Below, one piece after another: positions 28,450 through 36,690 of a stretch of DNA of 64,000 bases. Made by a program: the position numbers and the translations under genes. Positions within the stretch are counted from its first letter, which is position 1. Every line of letters starts with the position of its first letter. The notes beneath the pieces are model-generated. The model did not search any database and was not told the DNA's origin. It was given only the letters and a program-made list of their open reading frames with translations. This DNA comes from Nocardioides astragali (lineage in GTDB: Bacteria > Actinomycetota > Actinomycetes > Propionibacteriales > Nocardioidaceae), in NCBI RefSeq assembly GCF_024436375.1, contig NZ_JAFMZM010000002.1, positions 682,001-746,000 on the forward strand. The letters are read 5' to 3'.

Positions 28450-31047
28450 TCACCTCAGGGTGAAGGGCACCTTGCCGCGGCTGCTCTTCGTCGTCGCCGA
28501 TCCCAGGTACGTCGCCGTGACCCGGTGCCTGCCTGTGCCGAGCAACTTGAGCTGCCTCTCCGACAGCACGAGGACGGCCTTGCCGTCCTTGATGCTGACC
28601 GTCTTGACGATCACGATCCGATCCACCTTGAACCTGACCCTGCCCGTCGCTGCGGCGGCGAGTCCGATCTTCACCCGCGCCACCACCTTGACCGGCTTGC
28701 CGGGCTTCGGTGAGGACACGGCCACGGTGGTCGACGACACCAGCAGCCCCGAGGCCGTCGGAGCGAGTGGGGGAGACGACGACGTCGGTGCCGACGTCGT
28801 CGTGGGCGTGTCGGTGGGCGTGTCCGTCGGTGTGTCGGTGGCCGTGTCGGTGGGCGTGTCGATCGGAGTGATCGGCGGCGGCGGGGGCGGCGACGCTGCC
28901 ACCTCTGCGAACGTCGCCGCGGCGTGGGCGGCGGGGTCGGAGGCCGGGGAGGCGGTGACCAGGCCCGACTGGTGGAGGAGATAGCGCGTGCTGTCGGTCC
29001 ACATCCGGTAGGAGTGCATCGACGCGTCGGCGAGGCCGGGAACGCGGCGGAAGGTCGCACTGTCGGCGAAGCCCTGGGTGTCGTCGGTCTGCTCCACCCA
29101 GACCTCTCCGTCGGGACGCACGCGGAGGTAGCGGCCCGGGAAGTTCACGGACTCGAGCGAGATGCCGAGCGGTCCGGCGAGGCCGGTCACGATCCGGAAC
29201 TCGGAGTCCTGCGCCGGGAAGGGATCGACACCGATCCGGGCACGGAATCCGAAGTGGCGGACGTACTGGTTCGTGGTGCCCGAGAGGCGAAGGCGGCGGA
29301 CCGTGCTGGCGGCCGACAGCTTCCATTGCTGGTCAGCACCGCCGGTGTTCTGCCACTGGATGGCCGCCGCGCCATCTGCTGTGGAGGAGCCGCCGATGGC
29401 AATGGTCTTGCCGCTGTGGACCGCTGTCACGCGGAAGTAGCCGGAGTCGGTGTGTGTCAGGGTGAATCGTTGGTGGTTGCTGCCGGTGTCGTCCCAGACC
29501 TGGACCTTGGCGCCGTTGGCGGTGGAGGCGCCGTTGATGTCGACGACACGTCCGCTGAACGCACGACGGATCCGGTACTGGCCCGTCCCGAGGTCCTCGA
29601 CGATCCATTGCTGGCTGTCGTCATGGAACGGGTCGACGACGGTCTGCTGCTCGACGACGGTGCCGTTGGCGGTGCCGTTGCCGCGCGCCGTCAGGGCCTT
29701 GCCGCTGTGGCGTGCGGTGAGCACGTAGACACCGGTCGGGACCCGCGTGGGGATCGGGCCGCGGTAGTGGGTGAGCGTGGTGAAGCCGAGGTGGTCGAAG
29801 GTGCTGGGGTGCATGCCGGCCGCTGGGCCGCCGTCGGGGCGGTTGGCGGCGGCCTTCTGCTCGACCTCGGGGATGTGCAGGCCGAGGCGATGCGCGTAGT
29901 GGCCCACGATCGTGTCCCAGATGGTCCGCGACCCACCGCGCGAGTCGTCGGCGGCGATGACGGCCTGGGTGTGAGGCGCACCGGTCGTGCCGTTGCGCCA
30001 CGAGTAGTAGGCGAACGGGACGTCCTTCATGTTGTTGTAGCGGGCGACGTACTCGGCGCCGGCCAGGAATCGCTTGTCGGCGTAGCCGTAGAGGTCGATG
30101 CCCTGGTTCCACGCCATCTCGCAGATCGACGCCATCAGCCCGACGCCCATGAGCGTGTGCGGCGTATCGCGGCCACTTTCCTGCCACTGGCCGAGCGTGG
30201 GGGAGTGCAGGATCGGGACGGCGTGGTTGATGGACCCGTTCCCGGCCCCGGCCTTGAAGTAGGCGATGGCCTCGTCGATCTTCGCCTGGTCGTCGCACAG
30301 GACACCGATCGCGAGGATGGAGGCCATGTTGCACAGGTCCCAGTTGGCCCAGTAGTTCTCCACGTGGGCGCCGTTGTGATTCACCAAGAAATGGTTGTTC
30401 ATCGGGTAGAACACCCGGAGCATCATGTCCTTGAACGTCGCGAAGTCCGCGTCGGCCCAGCCTGGGTAGGTCCGCATGATCTCGGCCGCGTTGGCCAGCT
30501 GGTATCCGTAGATCCCGGCGGCGAGGAAGCGGGACGAATCGCCCGTGACCTCGGTGAGCGTGGATCCCCAGGCGTTGAGGAGCCGGACGGCGTTCTTCGC
30601 GTGGGCTTCATCCTCGGAGATCTTCCACCGCAACGCGTTCTGGTATGCCGCAGCCGCGTCGTTGAAGAGCAACGCGACGTTGTCGGGGGAGGCGCCTCGC
30701 CTGATGACCGAGGTCGCGCGCGGCCCCCAGTTGGTCTGCGAGTTCCTGCTCGCGACCAGCTGGTCCCACGCGGCCTTCCACGGCTGCTCACCGGCCCGCA
30801 CCTTCTCGCGCATCCGGGCGAAGTCAGCCTCGGTGTGCAGGAGCGCGGGATGGCTCACCGCAGCGTGTGCCATCGGTGCACTCGCGACGAAGCCCGTCGG
30901 GAGAGCGGTGACGCCCGCCGCGGCAAGAAGTCCCTTGATCACCGGACGTCTGGCGACGAGTCGGTCGATCGGGCCGAGGAGATCGGGGGATGCGATTCCA
31001 TCTGCGGGGTGGGCGGGCTTGATCACTGCGGCCTCCGAGGGCTCCAT
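28450..31047 (-). CDS. Secreted alginate-lyase-like enzyme with ricin, AbfB and Ig-like modules
   Basis: About 865 aa. A twin-arginine-type leader (RRPVIKGLLAAAG...AHAA) is followed by an alpha/alpha-barrel alginate-lyase domain (about 65-430; NHNGAHVENYWANWDL). Next come a ricin-type trefoil (about 440-590; QQW repeats), an AbfB-like trefoil (about 600-720; YVRHFGFRARI), a Thr/Pro/Asp linker of PTDT repeats, and a terminal Ig-like domain. The Met at 31047 is chosen because the 26 residues before it overlap the operator palindrome. It probably degrades a uronic-acid polysaccharide outside the cell. The exact substrate is not visible. Confidence 0.82.
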   Translation of the reverse strand: MEPSEAAVIKPAHPADGIASPDLLGPIDRLVARRPVIKGLLAAAGVTALPTGFVASAPMAHAAVSHPALLHTEADFARMREKVRAGEQPWKAAWDQLVASRNSQTNWGPRATSVIRRGASPDNVALLFNDAAAAYQNALRWKISEDEAHAKNAVRLLNAWGSTLTEVTGDSSRFLAAGIYGYQLANAAEIMRTYPGWADADFATFKDMMLRVFYPMNNHFLVNHNGAHVENYWANWDLCNMASILAIGVLCDDQAKIDEAIAYFKAGAGNGSINHAVPILHSPTLGQWQESGRDTPHTLMGVGLMASICEMAWNQGIDLYGYADKRFLAGAEYVARYNNMKDVPFAYYSWRNGTTGAPHTQAVIAADDSRGGSRTIWDTIVGHYAHRLGLHIPEVEQKAAANRPDGGPAAGMHPSTFDHLGFTTLTHYRGPIPTRVPTGVYVLTARHSGKALTARGNGTANGTVVEQQTVVDPFHDDSQQWIVEDLGTGQYRIRRAFSGRVVDINGASTANGAKVQVWDDTGSNHQRFTLTHTDSGYFRVTAVHSGKTIAIGGSSTADGAAAIQWQNTGGADQQWKLSAASTVRRLRLSGTTNQYVRHFGFRARIGVDPFPAQDSEFRIVTGLAGPLGISLESVNFPGRYLRVRPDGEVWVEQTDDTQGFADSATFRRVPGLADASMHSYRMWTDSTRYLLHQSGLVTASPASDPAAHAAATFAEVAASPPPPPPITPIDTPTDTATDTPTDTPTDTPTTTSAPTSSSPPLAPTASGLLVSSTTVAVSSPKPGKPVKVVARVKIGLAAAATGRVRFKVDRIVIVKTVSIKDGKAVLVLSERQLKLLGTGRHRVTATYLGSATTKSSRGKVPFTLR

Positions 31048-31109
31048 GGATCTGATGGATACGGGAAGCTGCGGAGCGATGGCCCCCGCGAAGCGCCGCA
31101 ACGCTAAGA

Positions 31110-31125
31110 GTGTTAGCGCTAACAC
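31110..31125. promoter_or_regulatory. LacI-type operator
   Basis: GTGTTAGCGCTAACAC, a perfect 16-bp palindrome with the central CG of LacI/GalR-family operators, 63 bp before the lyase start. No LacI-family gene is adjacent. The nearest candidates are the TetR gene and the XylR-type gene 2-3 kb away. Confidence 0.78.
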
Positions 31126-31187
31126 CCAGGCGCGTCAACGCGCGTGCCTCGACTTTGGACTGGGAGGGGGAAGACCCTGAAGATGGG

Positions 31188-31211
31188 TTGACACAAAAAG
31201 CACGACCGTGC
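31188..31211 (+). promoter_or_regulatory. Probable promoter and operator of the TetR gene
   Basis: TTGACA at 31188-31193 is followed, inside the spacer, by the palindrome GCACG-AC-CGTGC (31200-31211). The GTG start follows 12 bases later. The position suggests autorepression. Confidence 0.45.
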
Positions 31212-31223
31212 CACTCTGGACTC

Positions 31224-31811
31224 GTGAGCAAGGGAGTGCAGACCAAGACCGCCATCCTCGACGAGGCGATCGCGCTGGCATCGAAAGTCGGCTTCAACGC
31301 GCTGACCATCGGGCAGCTGGCGGAGTCGACGGGGATGAGCAAGAGCGGGCTGTTCGCGCACTTCAAGTCCAAGGAAGCGCTCCAGCTCGAGACGCTCGAG
31401 CGGGGGCGTGAGCGCTTCACCGACCTCGTGATCCGGCCCACGTTGGCAGCGCCCCGCGGCATTGAGCGCGTTCGTGCGCTCGCTGACGCCTGGCTGATCT
31501 GGGAGACGGAGGCACTCCAGGGTGGGTGCATCTTCGTCACCGGGTCGATCGAGTACGACGATCAGCCAGGCCCCATGCGAGATGCGCTGGTGCGCAACCA
31601 GCGCGACTGGGCGGAGTTCATCGAGACAGTCACCCGTACGGCCGTCAGCGAAGGCGACTTCCGCGCGGATCTCGACGTGGAGCAGTTCGCGTTCTCGCTC
31701 CAGGGCTTGATGTACGCGTTCCACCACACCGCGCGCCTGCTGCGCGACCCGAAGGCCCTCGAACACATCCGACGCGGGCTCGACCAGCTGATCGAGTCCG
31801 CCAGCGCCTGA
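31224..31811 (+). CDS. TetR family regulator
   Basis: 195 aa. N-terminal helix-turn-helix (AGCL-like: FNALTIGQLAESTGMSKSGLFAHFKSKEALQ) and a TetR_C_6-like C-terminal domain (VRALADAWLIWETEALQGGCIF). The GTG at 31224 gives the usual TetR N-terminus KTAILDEAIALA. It is followed by a hydrolase gene after 58 bp and likely controls it. Confidence 0.87.
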   Translation: MSKGVQTKTAILDEAIALASKVGFNALTIGQLAESTGMSKSGLFAHFKSKEALQLETLERGRERFTDLVIRPTLAAPRGIERVRALADAWLIWETEALQGGCIFVTGSIEYDDQPGPMRDALVRNQRDWAEFIETVTRTAVSEGDFRADLDVEQFAFSLQGLMYAFHHTARLLRDPKALEHIRRGLDQLIESASA

Positions 31812-31869
31812 CGGCAGCTTCCGGTCGAGCGACGGCTCGACCCTTCACTCTCGAGAAGGAGACAGAGCA

Positions 31870-32805
31870 ATGTCACGAGGAAGAAACAGCACGATCGTTC
31901 GTGCACGAAACCGTGCACTCGGGGCGTCCTTTCGCTACGCCGAGCACCTGCTGCCCGGTCCGGCGGGTCGGCTCGCCCGGGACCTGTGGTTCACGGCTCC
32001 GCCACGGATGGCTGAGCTGCCGGTCCCGGACGGGGGCGAGTCCTTCGAGGTCGAGGCCCAAGGCCATGTGGTGCGCGGGCGCGTGTGGGGCGACGGTGTC
32101 GACTCGGCTCGGCCCCTCAAGACGGTCTATCTCGTGCACGGTTGGGGCGGGCGTGGCTCGCAGTTCGGTGCGATGGTCGAGCCGCTCCTCGAGTCCGGCC
32201 ACCGGGTGGTCATGCTCGACGCGCCGGCACACGGCGACTCCGACCACGGCCCGGCGGGGCCGCGGCGCACCAACGGCGTCGAGTTCGCGAAGGCACTGGA
32301 CGCGGTGTTCTGCAGGTTCGGGCCGGCGGAGGCCGTGGTCGCACACTCGCTCGGCACCATCGCGACCTACCTGGCGCTGCGGTTCGGCTGGCTCGGCACG
32401 AACAGGCTGATCCTCATCGCGCCGATGGTCGAGTCACAGTCGCTGTTCGACCAGTTCCAGGCAGCACTGGGCTTCGGCGCGCGCACCCGGCGGGCGTTCG
32501 ACCGCTCGATCCTCGAGTGGGTCGGGATCCCGGTGGCCGAGTTCGACGCACGGTTCCAGGCCGCACACGTCCACCCGGTGCCCACGTTGGTCATCACCGA
32601 CCGTGGCGACCGCCAGACGCCGTACGACGACGTTGCCGACTTCGCGGACTCGATCGGTGCGCCGCTGGTCACGACAGACGGCCTCGGGCACCGGAAGATC
32701 CTCCGCGACCGTGAGGTCATCGGGCACGTGGTCGACTTCGTCGAGGGCCGGGGGATCGGGGGCCGTCGGGTGTCGGACAGCTCCGACGGGTCGTCCGTCG
32801 CCTGA
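31870..32805 (+). CDS. Alpha/beta hydrolase
   Basis: 311 aa. Oxyanion motif VYLVHGWGGRGSQF, DAPAHGDSD, nucleophile in VAHSLGTIATY, acid in ITDRGDRQTP and histidine in GLGHRKILRD. The basic N-terminal segment and the lack of a signal peptide suggest a cytoplasmic enzyme. Start ATG 31870 after GAGAAGGAGA. TetR-controlled by position; substrate unknown. Confidence 0.83.
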   Translation: MSRGRNSTIVRARNRALGASFRYAEHLLPGPAGRLARDLWFTAPPRMAELPVPDGGESFEVEAQGHVVRGRVWGDGVDSARPLKTVYLVHGWGGRGSQFGAMVEPLLESGHRVVMLDAPAHGDSDHGPAGPRRTNGVEFAKALDAVFCRFGPAEAVVAHSLGTIATYLALRFGWLGTNRLILIAPMVESQSLFDQFQAALGFGARTRRAFDRSILEWVGIPVAEFDARFQAAHVHPVPTLVITDRGDRQTPYDDVADFADSIGAPLVTTDGLGHRKILRDREVIGHVVDFVEGRGIGGRRVSDSSDGSSVA

Positions 32806-32846
32806 ACCAGTGGGGGAGCGGAGCGGCCACCCCTGCGCCTTGCTGT

Positions 32847-33134
32847 TCAGCCAGTCCGCCGGGGCAGCGGCACCACGGGGGTCGTAGCGCGGGCGTCCTC
32901 CTCGATGAGGTCCGCAACCAGCTGGACGCGCCCCCCGGGAAACCAGTCGAGGAGGCTTCCGCCGTGCTCCCGGGGCCACTGGACCAGGACCCACCAGTCG
33001 TCGCCCTCATTGCTGGCAGGGTCGTGGTCGACCGCCTTGGCGCGCATCCCGCCCGTGTACTCGACACCGTCGACCTCGACCCTCACCTCAGGGAGGTCTT
33101 GGCCATGGAACGTCTCGCGGATTCGACGGGTCAT
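32847..33134 (-). CDS. Hypothetical protein, 95 aa
   Basis: MTRRIRETFHGQDLPEVRVEVDGVEYTGGMRAK... then DDWWVLVQWPREHGGSLLDWFPGGRVQLV. It looks like a compact beta-rich cytoplasmic protein, seen widely in Nocardioides-like genomes as a hypothetical. Start 33134 chosen over upstream Met because the core begins there. Converges with the hydrolase gene. Confidence 0.65.
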   Translation of the reverse strand: MTRRIRETFHGQDLPEVRVEVDGVEYTGGMRAKAVDHDPASNEGDDWWVLVQWPREHGGSLLDWFPGGRVQLVADLIEEDARATTPVVPLPRRTG

Positions 33135-33344
33135 GGCGTGAGTGTGGGGCCGGCGAGCCAGACGAATCGCCAACTTCGCGCGATCTGCGGAGAACATGCC
33201 GCATACCTTGACCTTGACTCCACGTCACCCCGTGATCGGCTCAGCGGGATCACCTAGCCGTCCCTGGGGTGAGGCGGTGGCGGTGGGTCGCGGGGCCTCA
33301 CGACCGTTGCCCTCACTGTCCTGCTCCGACAGGCCCGATGCGTT

Positions 33345-34487
33345 TCATCCCACGGCTCGGCGGTATTCCCCCGGGGTCTTGCCGGTGTGCCTCTTGAATG
33401 CGACGCCCATGTATTCGGAATGCCGGAAAGCGAGCCGCTCGGCGATGCGGTGCAACGTCCAGTCCGTCGAGGACAGGAGCACGGCGACGCGATCCATCCG
33501 GACGCGGGTGATCTCGTGGTGCACCGTCCGGCCAACGGTCAGGGAGAAGCGTTGGTCGAGCGCTCGCCGGGAGAGGCCGACGTGCCCGAGAACGTCCGCC
33601 ACGGTGATGCTCTGCGTGGAGTGGTCGCGGATGAATCGGAGTGCCTCGGCGACGAGCGGATCGTCCACGGCGAGGATCTCCGACGACTGCCGAGACACGA
33701 CTCGTGTCGGGTCGATCAGCCGCAGGCCCGGCTCGAGGGAGCGGCCGTCCATCATCTGGTCCAGGAGCTCCGCGGCGAGGGAGCCCATCTGCTTCGTGTC
33801 CGGCTCGATGCTGGACAGCGGGGGGGACGTCAGGTTCCCGATGAGCTCGTCGTTGTCGACGCCCATGACGGCAACCGCGTCGGGAACCGGCAGCCCCGCG
33901 AGCGTGCAGGCTTCCAGCACCTCCTGGCCGGCGATGTCGTAGCAGGCGAGCACCCCCACCGGCTTGGGAAGGCCGGCGAGCCATGCGGCGAGGCGCTCGC
34001 GGTCGACCGAGCGCATGCCCGACGGGACCATCTGGTAGTCGTGGGTGGTGGCACCGCGCGCGCGCACGTGCTCGGCGAACCGGGTCGCGCGCTTCAGCGA
34101 CCAGGCGAACCGTTCGTCACCGCAGAACGCGAAGTGCCGGAGGCCCCGCTGCTCGAAGTGCTCGACCGCCCAGCGCGAGATCGTTTCGTCGTTCGTCTCG
34201 ACCCCGGGCAGCTCGGGGAGGAGCCGGGCCGCGCTCAGGTCGACGGTCGGCAGTCCGAGCCGCGCGATGAAGGCGGCCGTCTCGGGGTTCTCGATGCGCG
34301 CGAGCACGCCGTCGCCCCGCCACCCCTCGAGCCAGGAGAAGTCCGTCTCCTGGCGGCTGTGCTCGCCGAGGTACATGAACCACCCGCCCCGCGCCTCGGC
34401 GTACGAGCGCACGCCCATGAGCAGGCCCCGCGCATAGGCGTTGGACGTCTCGACGAGCAGGGCGACGTGACGGGTCGGCGGGGGCAT
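33345..34487 (-). CDS. XylR-type regulator: LacI-like sensor with AraC DNA-binding domain
   Basis: 380 aa. Residues 1-265 form a periplasmic-binding-like sugar sensor of the LacI type (GVRSYAEARGGWFMY, AVMGVDNDELIGNLTSPPLSSIEPD). Residues about 275-378 carry an AraC double helix-turn-helix (VLGHVGLSRRALDQRF, IAERLAFRHSEYMGVAFKRHTGKTPGEYR). This is the architecture of xylose regulators. It is divergent from the sugar oxidoreductase gene and probably activates it when a sugar binds. Confidence 0.88.
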   Translation of the reverse strand: MPPPTRHVALLVETSNAYARGLLMGVRSYAEARGGWFMYLGEHSRQETDFSWLEGWRGDGVLARIENPETAAFIARLGLPTVDLSAARLLPELPGVETNDETISRWAVEHFEQRGLRHFAFCGDERFAWSLKRATRFAEHVRARGATTHDYQMVPSGMRSVDRERLAAWLAGLPKPVGVLACYDIAGQEVLEACTLAGLPVPDAVAVMGVDNDELIGNLTSPPLSSIEPDTKQMGSLAAELLDQMMDGRSLEPGLRLIDPTRVVSRQSSEILAVDDPLVAEALRFIRDHSTQSITVADVLGHVGLSRRALDQRFSLTVGRTVHHEITRVRMDRVAVLLSSTDWTLHRIAERLAFRHSEYMGVAFKRHTGKTPGEYRRAVG

Positions 34488-34506
34488 GCCAGAAATCTAA
34501 GTGACG

Positions 34507-34522
34507 ATGCACGATCGCGCAT
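34507..34522. promoter_or_regulatory. Near-perfect palindrome between divergent sugar genes
   Basis: ATGCACGATCGCGCAT, symmetric except one base pair, sits in the 91-bp gap between the XylR-type regulator and the oxidoreductase gene. Candidate operator. Confidence 0.45.
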
Positions 34523-34578
34523 GGCTGCGCCCCGATCGCCGTCCGTAGCGTGCTCGGCACCTACCAAGGAGGCCGACG

Positions 34579-35712
34579 TTGAGTGGACAAGTACGGGTGG
34601 CGATCGCCGGGCTCGGATTCGGTGCCGAGTTCATCCCGATCTACCAGGCGCATCCCGACGCCGAGATGGCGGCAATCTGTCAGCGGTCCGAGGACTCACT
34701 GACCAAGGTCGGTGACGCGTTCGGCGTCGCCAAGCGCTTCACCAGCTTCGAGGAGATGCTGCGCGACCCCGACATCGACGCCGTCCACATCAACACCCCG
34801 ATCCCCTCGCACGCCGAGCAGACGATCGCCGCCCTGCGGGCGGGCAAGCACGTCGCGTGCACGGTCCCGATGGCCACGACGCTCGACGAGTGCCGCGCCA
34901 TCGTGGCCGCCGTCCGCCAGTCGGGCAAGAAGTACATGATGATGGAGACGGTCGTGTACTCGCGTGAGTTCCTGCACGTGAGGGACCTGGTCGTCGACGG
35001 CACGACCGGCCGCATCCAATTCCTGCGCGGCGCCCACCACCAGGAGATGGCCGGCTGGCCCGGCTACTGGGAGGGCCTGCCGCCCATGCACTACGCCACC
35101 CACGCCGTGAGCCCCGTGCTGACCCTCGCCGGTGCGCTGGCGGAGAGCGTGGTGTGCCTCGGGTCGGGCCGGATCTCGCCGGAGCTGACGGGTCGCTACG
35201 GGTCGCCGTTCGCCGTGGAGAGCGCGCTCCTCACGCTGCGCGACTCTCCCGTAGGAGCCGAGATCGCGCGGTCGCTGTTCGAGACGGCCCGCGAGTACGT
35301 CGAGAGCTTCACCGTGTACGGCGACCGCGCCACCTTCGAGTGGGAGCAGACCCAGGGCTCGGGACACGTGCTGCACGTCGGCGAGTACCCCAAGCAGATC
35401 GAGATCCCAGACTTCGCCGACCGCCTGCCGTCGGAGATCGCGAGGTTCACGACCCGGGGCGTCTACGACGACCAGCACGAGCACCTGTCGTTCGTCCAGG
35501 GCGCGGGCCACGGCGGTTCGCACCCGCACCTGGCGCACGAGTTCGTCCGGAGCATCGTCGATGACCGCGCTCCTGCGATCGACGAGGTGACGGCCGCGAA
35601 CTGGACGTCGGTCGGCATCTGCGCCCACGAGTCGGCGATGAAGCAGGGCGCTCGGATCCCGATCCCGGACTACGCCTCGTTGGCTGAGGGCGCCACCGGG
35701 GGCGACAGGTGA
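34579..35712 (+). CDS. Gfo/Idh/MocA-family sugar oxidoreductase
   Basis: 377-aa NAD(P)-dependent oxidoreductase. Rossmann start VRVAIAGLGFGAEFIPIYQ, then INTPIPSHAEQTIAALRAGKHVACTVPM with the EKP-like position replaced by TVP, and a C-terminal beta-sheet domain. TTG start, justified by AAGGAGG six bases upstream. Coupled to the next gene by GTGA overlap. With the adjacent isomerase it resembles 3-keto-sugar or inositol-type pathways; the actual sugar is unknown. Confidence 0.85.
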   Translation: MSGQVRVAIAGLGFGAEFIPIYQAHPDAEMAAICQRSEDSLTKVGDAFGVAKRFTSFEEMLRDPDIDAVHINTPIPSHAEQTIAALRAGKHVACTVPMATTLDECRAIVAAVRQSGKKYMMMETVVYSREFLHVRDLVVDGTTGRIQFLRGAHHQEMAGWPGYWEGLPPMHYATHAVSPVLTLAGALAESVVCLGSGRISPELTGRYGSPFAVESALLTLRDSPVGAEIARSLFETAREYVESFTVYGDRATFEWEQTQGSGHVLHVGEYPKQIEIPDFADRLPSEIARFTTRGVYDDQHEHLSFVQGAGHGGSHPHLAHEFVRSIVDDRAPAIDEVTAANWTSVGICAHESAMKQGARIPIPDYASLAEGATGGDR

Positions 35713-36590
35713 GGTCACCGCGGCCGATCGGGGTCAACACGTGGGTATGGACCTCGCCGCTGACCGACGACCGGCTCGCCGCGCTGGCGCCGCGCGTCGC
35801 GGGCTGGGGGTTCGACGCGATCGAGCTACCGGTGGAGGAGGTCGGCGACTGGGATGCCCAACAGGCGGCGAAGCTGCTCGAGTCACTCGGGCTGACGGCC
35901 ACGCTCGTCGCCGCCATGCGACCGGGCCGCGAGCTGGTGGTGGCCGACTCCCGCACGATTGCCGCCACCCGTGACTACCTGTGCCGGCTGGTCGACATAG
36001 CGCACACGGTCTCGTCACCCGTGGTCGCCGGGCCGCTCTACGCATCGGTGGGACGAACGTGGCGGATGACCGAGAGCGAGCGTCGGGCGTGCTACAGCCA
36101 GCTCCGGGAGAACCTCGCGCCCGTCGTCGAACACGCCCACGGCGCCGGGGTCACGATCGCCGTGGAGCCGCTGAACAGGTTCGAGACGAGCGTGATCAAC
36201 ACCGTCGACCAGGCGATCGAGGCCCTCGACGGCCTGCCGACCGACGCCTGCGGGCTGGGCCTGGACACCTTCCACATGAACATCGAGGAGCAGGACATCC
36301 CCGCGGCCATCAGACGCGCCGGCGACCGGGTCGCGCACGTCCAGGTCTGCGGCAACGACCGGGGCGCACCGGGTGCGGACCACATCGACTGGCCGGGGAT
36401 CGTTGAGGCGCTCGACGAGGTGGGCTACGAGGGGCCAATGACGATCGAGTCGTTCACACAGGACAACGAGACGATGGCGACGGCAGCGTCGATCTGGCGT
36501 CCCCTGGCGCGGAGCCAGGACGCCATCGCCGTCGACGGCCTGTCCTTCCTCACCGGGCTCGTGAGGGGAGGGATGCCCGTCGCCCGCTGA
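35709..36590 (+). CDS. Sugar phosphate isomerase/epimerase (TIM barrel)
   Basis: 293 aa. Xylose-isomerase-like barrel: GVNTWVWTSPLTDD at the start, metal ligands in TIAVEPLNRFETSVIN, GLGLDTFHMNIEE, HVQVCGNDRGAPGADHIDW and MTIESFTQDN. This pattern matches D-tagatose/D-psicose 3-epimerases. The GTG start overlaps the oxidoreductase stop. Confidence 0.87.
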   Translation: MRSPRPIGVNTWVWTSPLTDDRLAALAPRVAGWGFDAIELPVEEVGDWDAQQAAKLLESLGLTATLVAAMRPGRELVVADSRTIAATRDYLCRLVDIAHTVSSPVVAGPLYASVGRTWRMTESERRACYSQLRENLAPVVEHAHGAGVTIAVEPLNRFETSVINTVDQAIEALDGLPTDACGLGLDTFHMNIEEQDIPAAIRRAGDRVAHVQVCGNDRGAPGADHIDWPGIVEALDEVGYEGPMTIESFTQDNETMATAASIWRPLARSQDAIAVDGLSFLTGLVRGGMPVAR

Positions 36591-36690
36591 CATCCCTCCC
36601 GGGAACCGCGGGCGCCGGCGCACGCCGGTCCTTGTCCCCTCTTCCTCATCCCTATCCGCATCCGAAATGACGAAAGACGGTGAGTGGACT

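Noticed and set aside
28790..28880. Tandem repeat as a regulatory array
   Set aside because: Codes the PTDT linker of the secreted lyase, ordinary for multidomain secreted enzymes.
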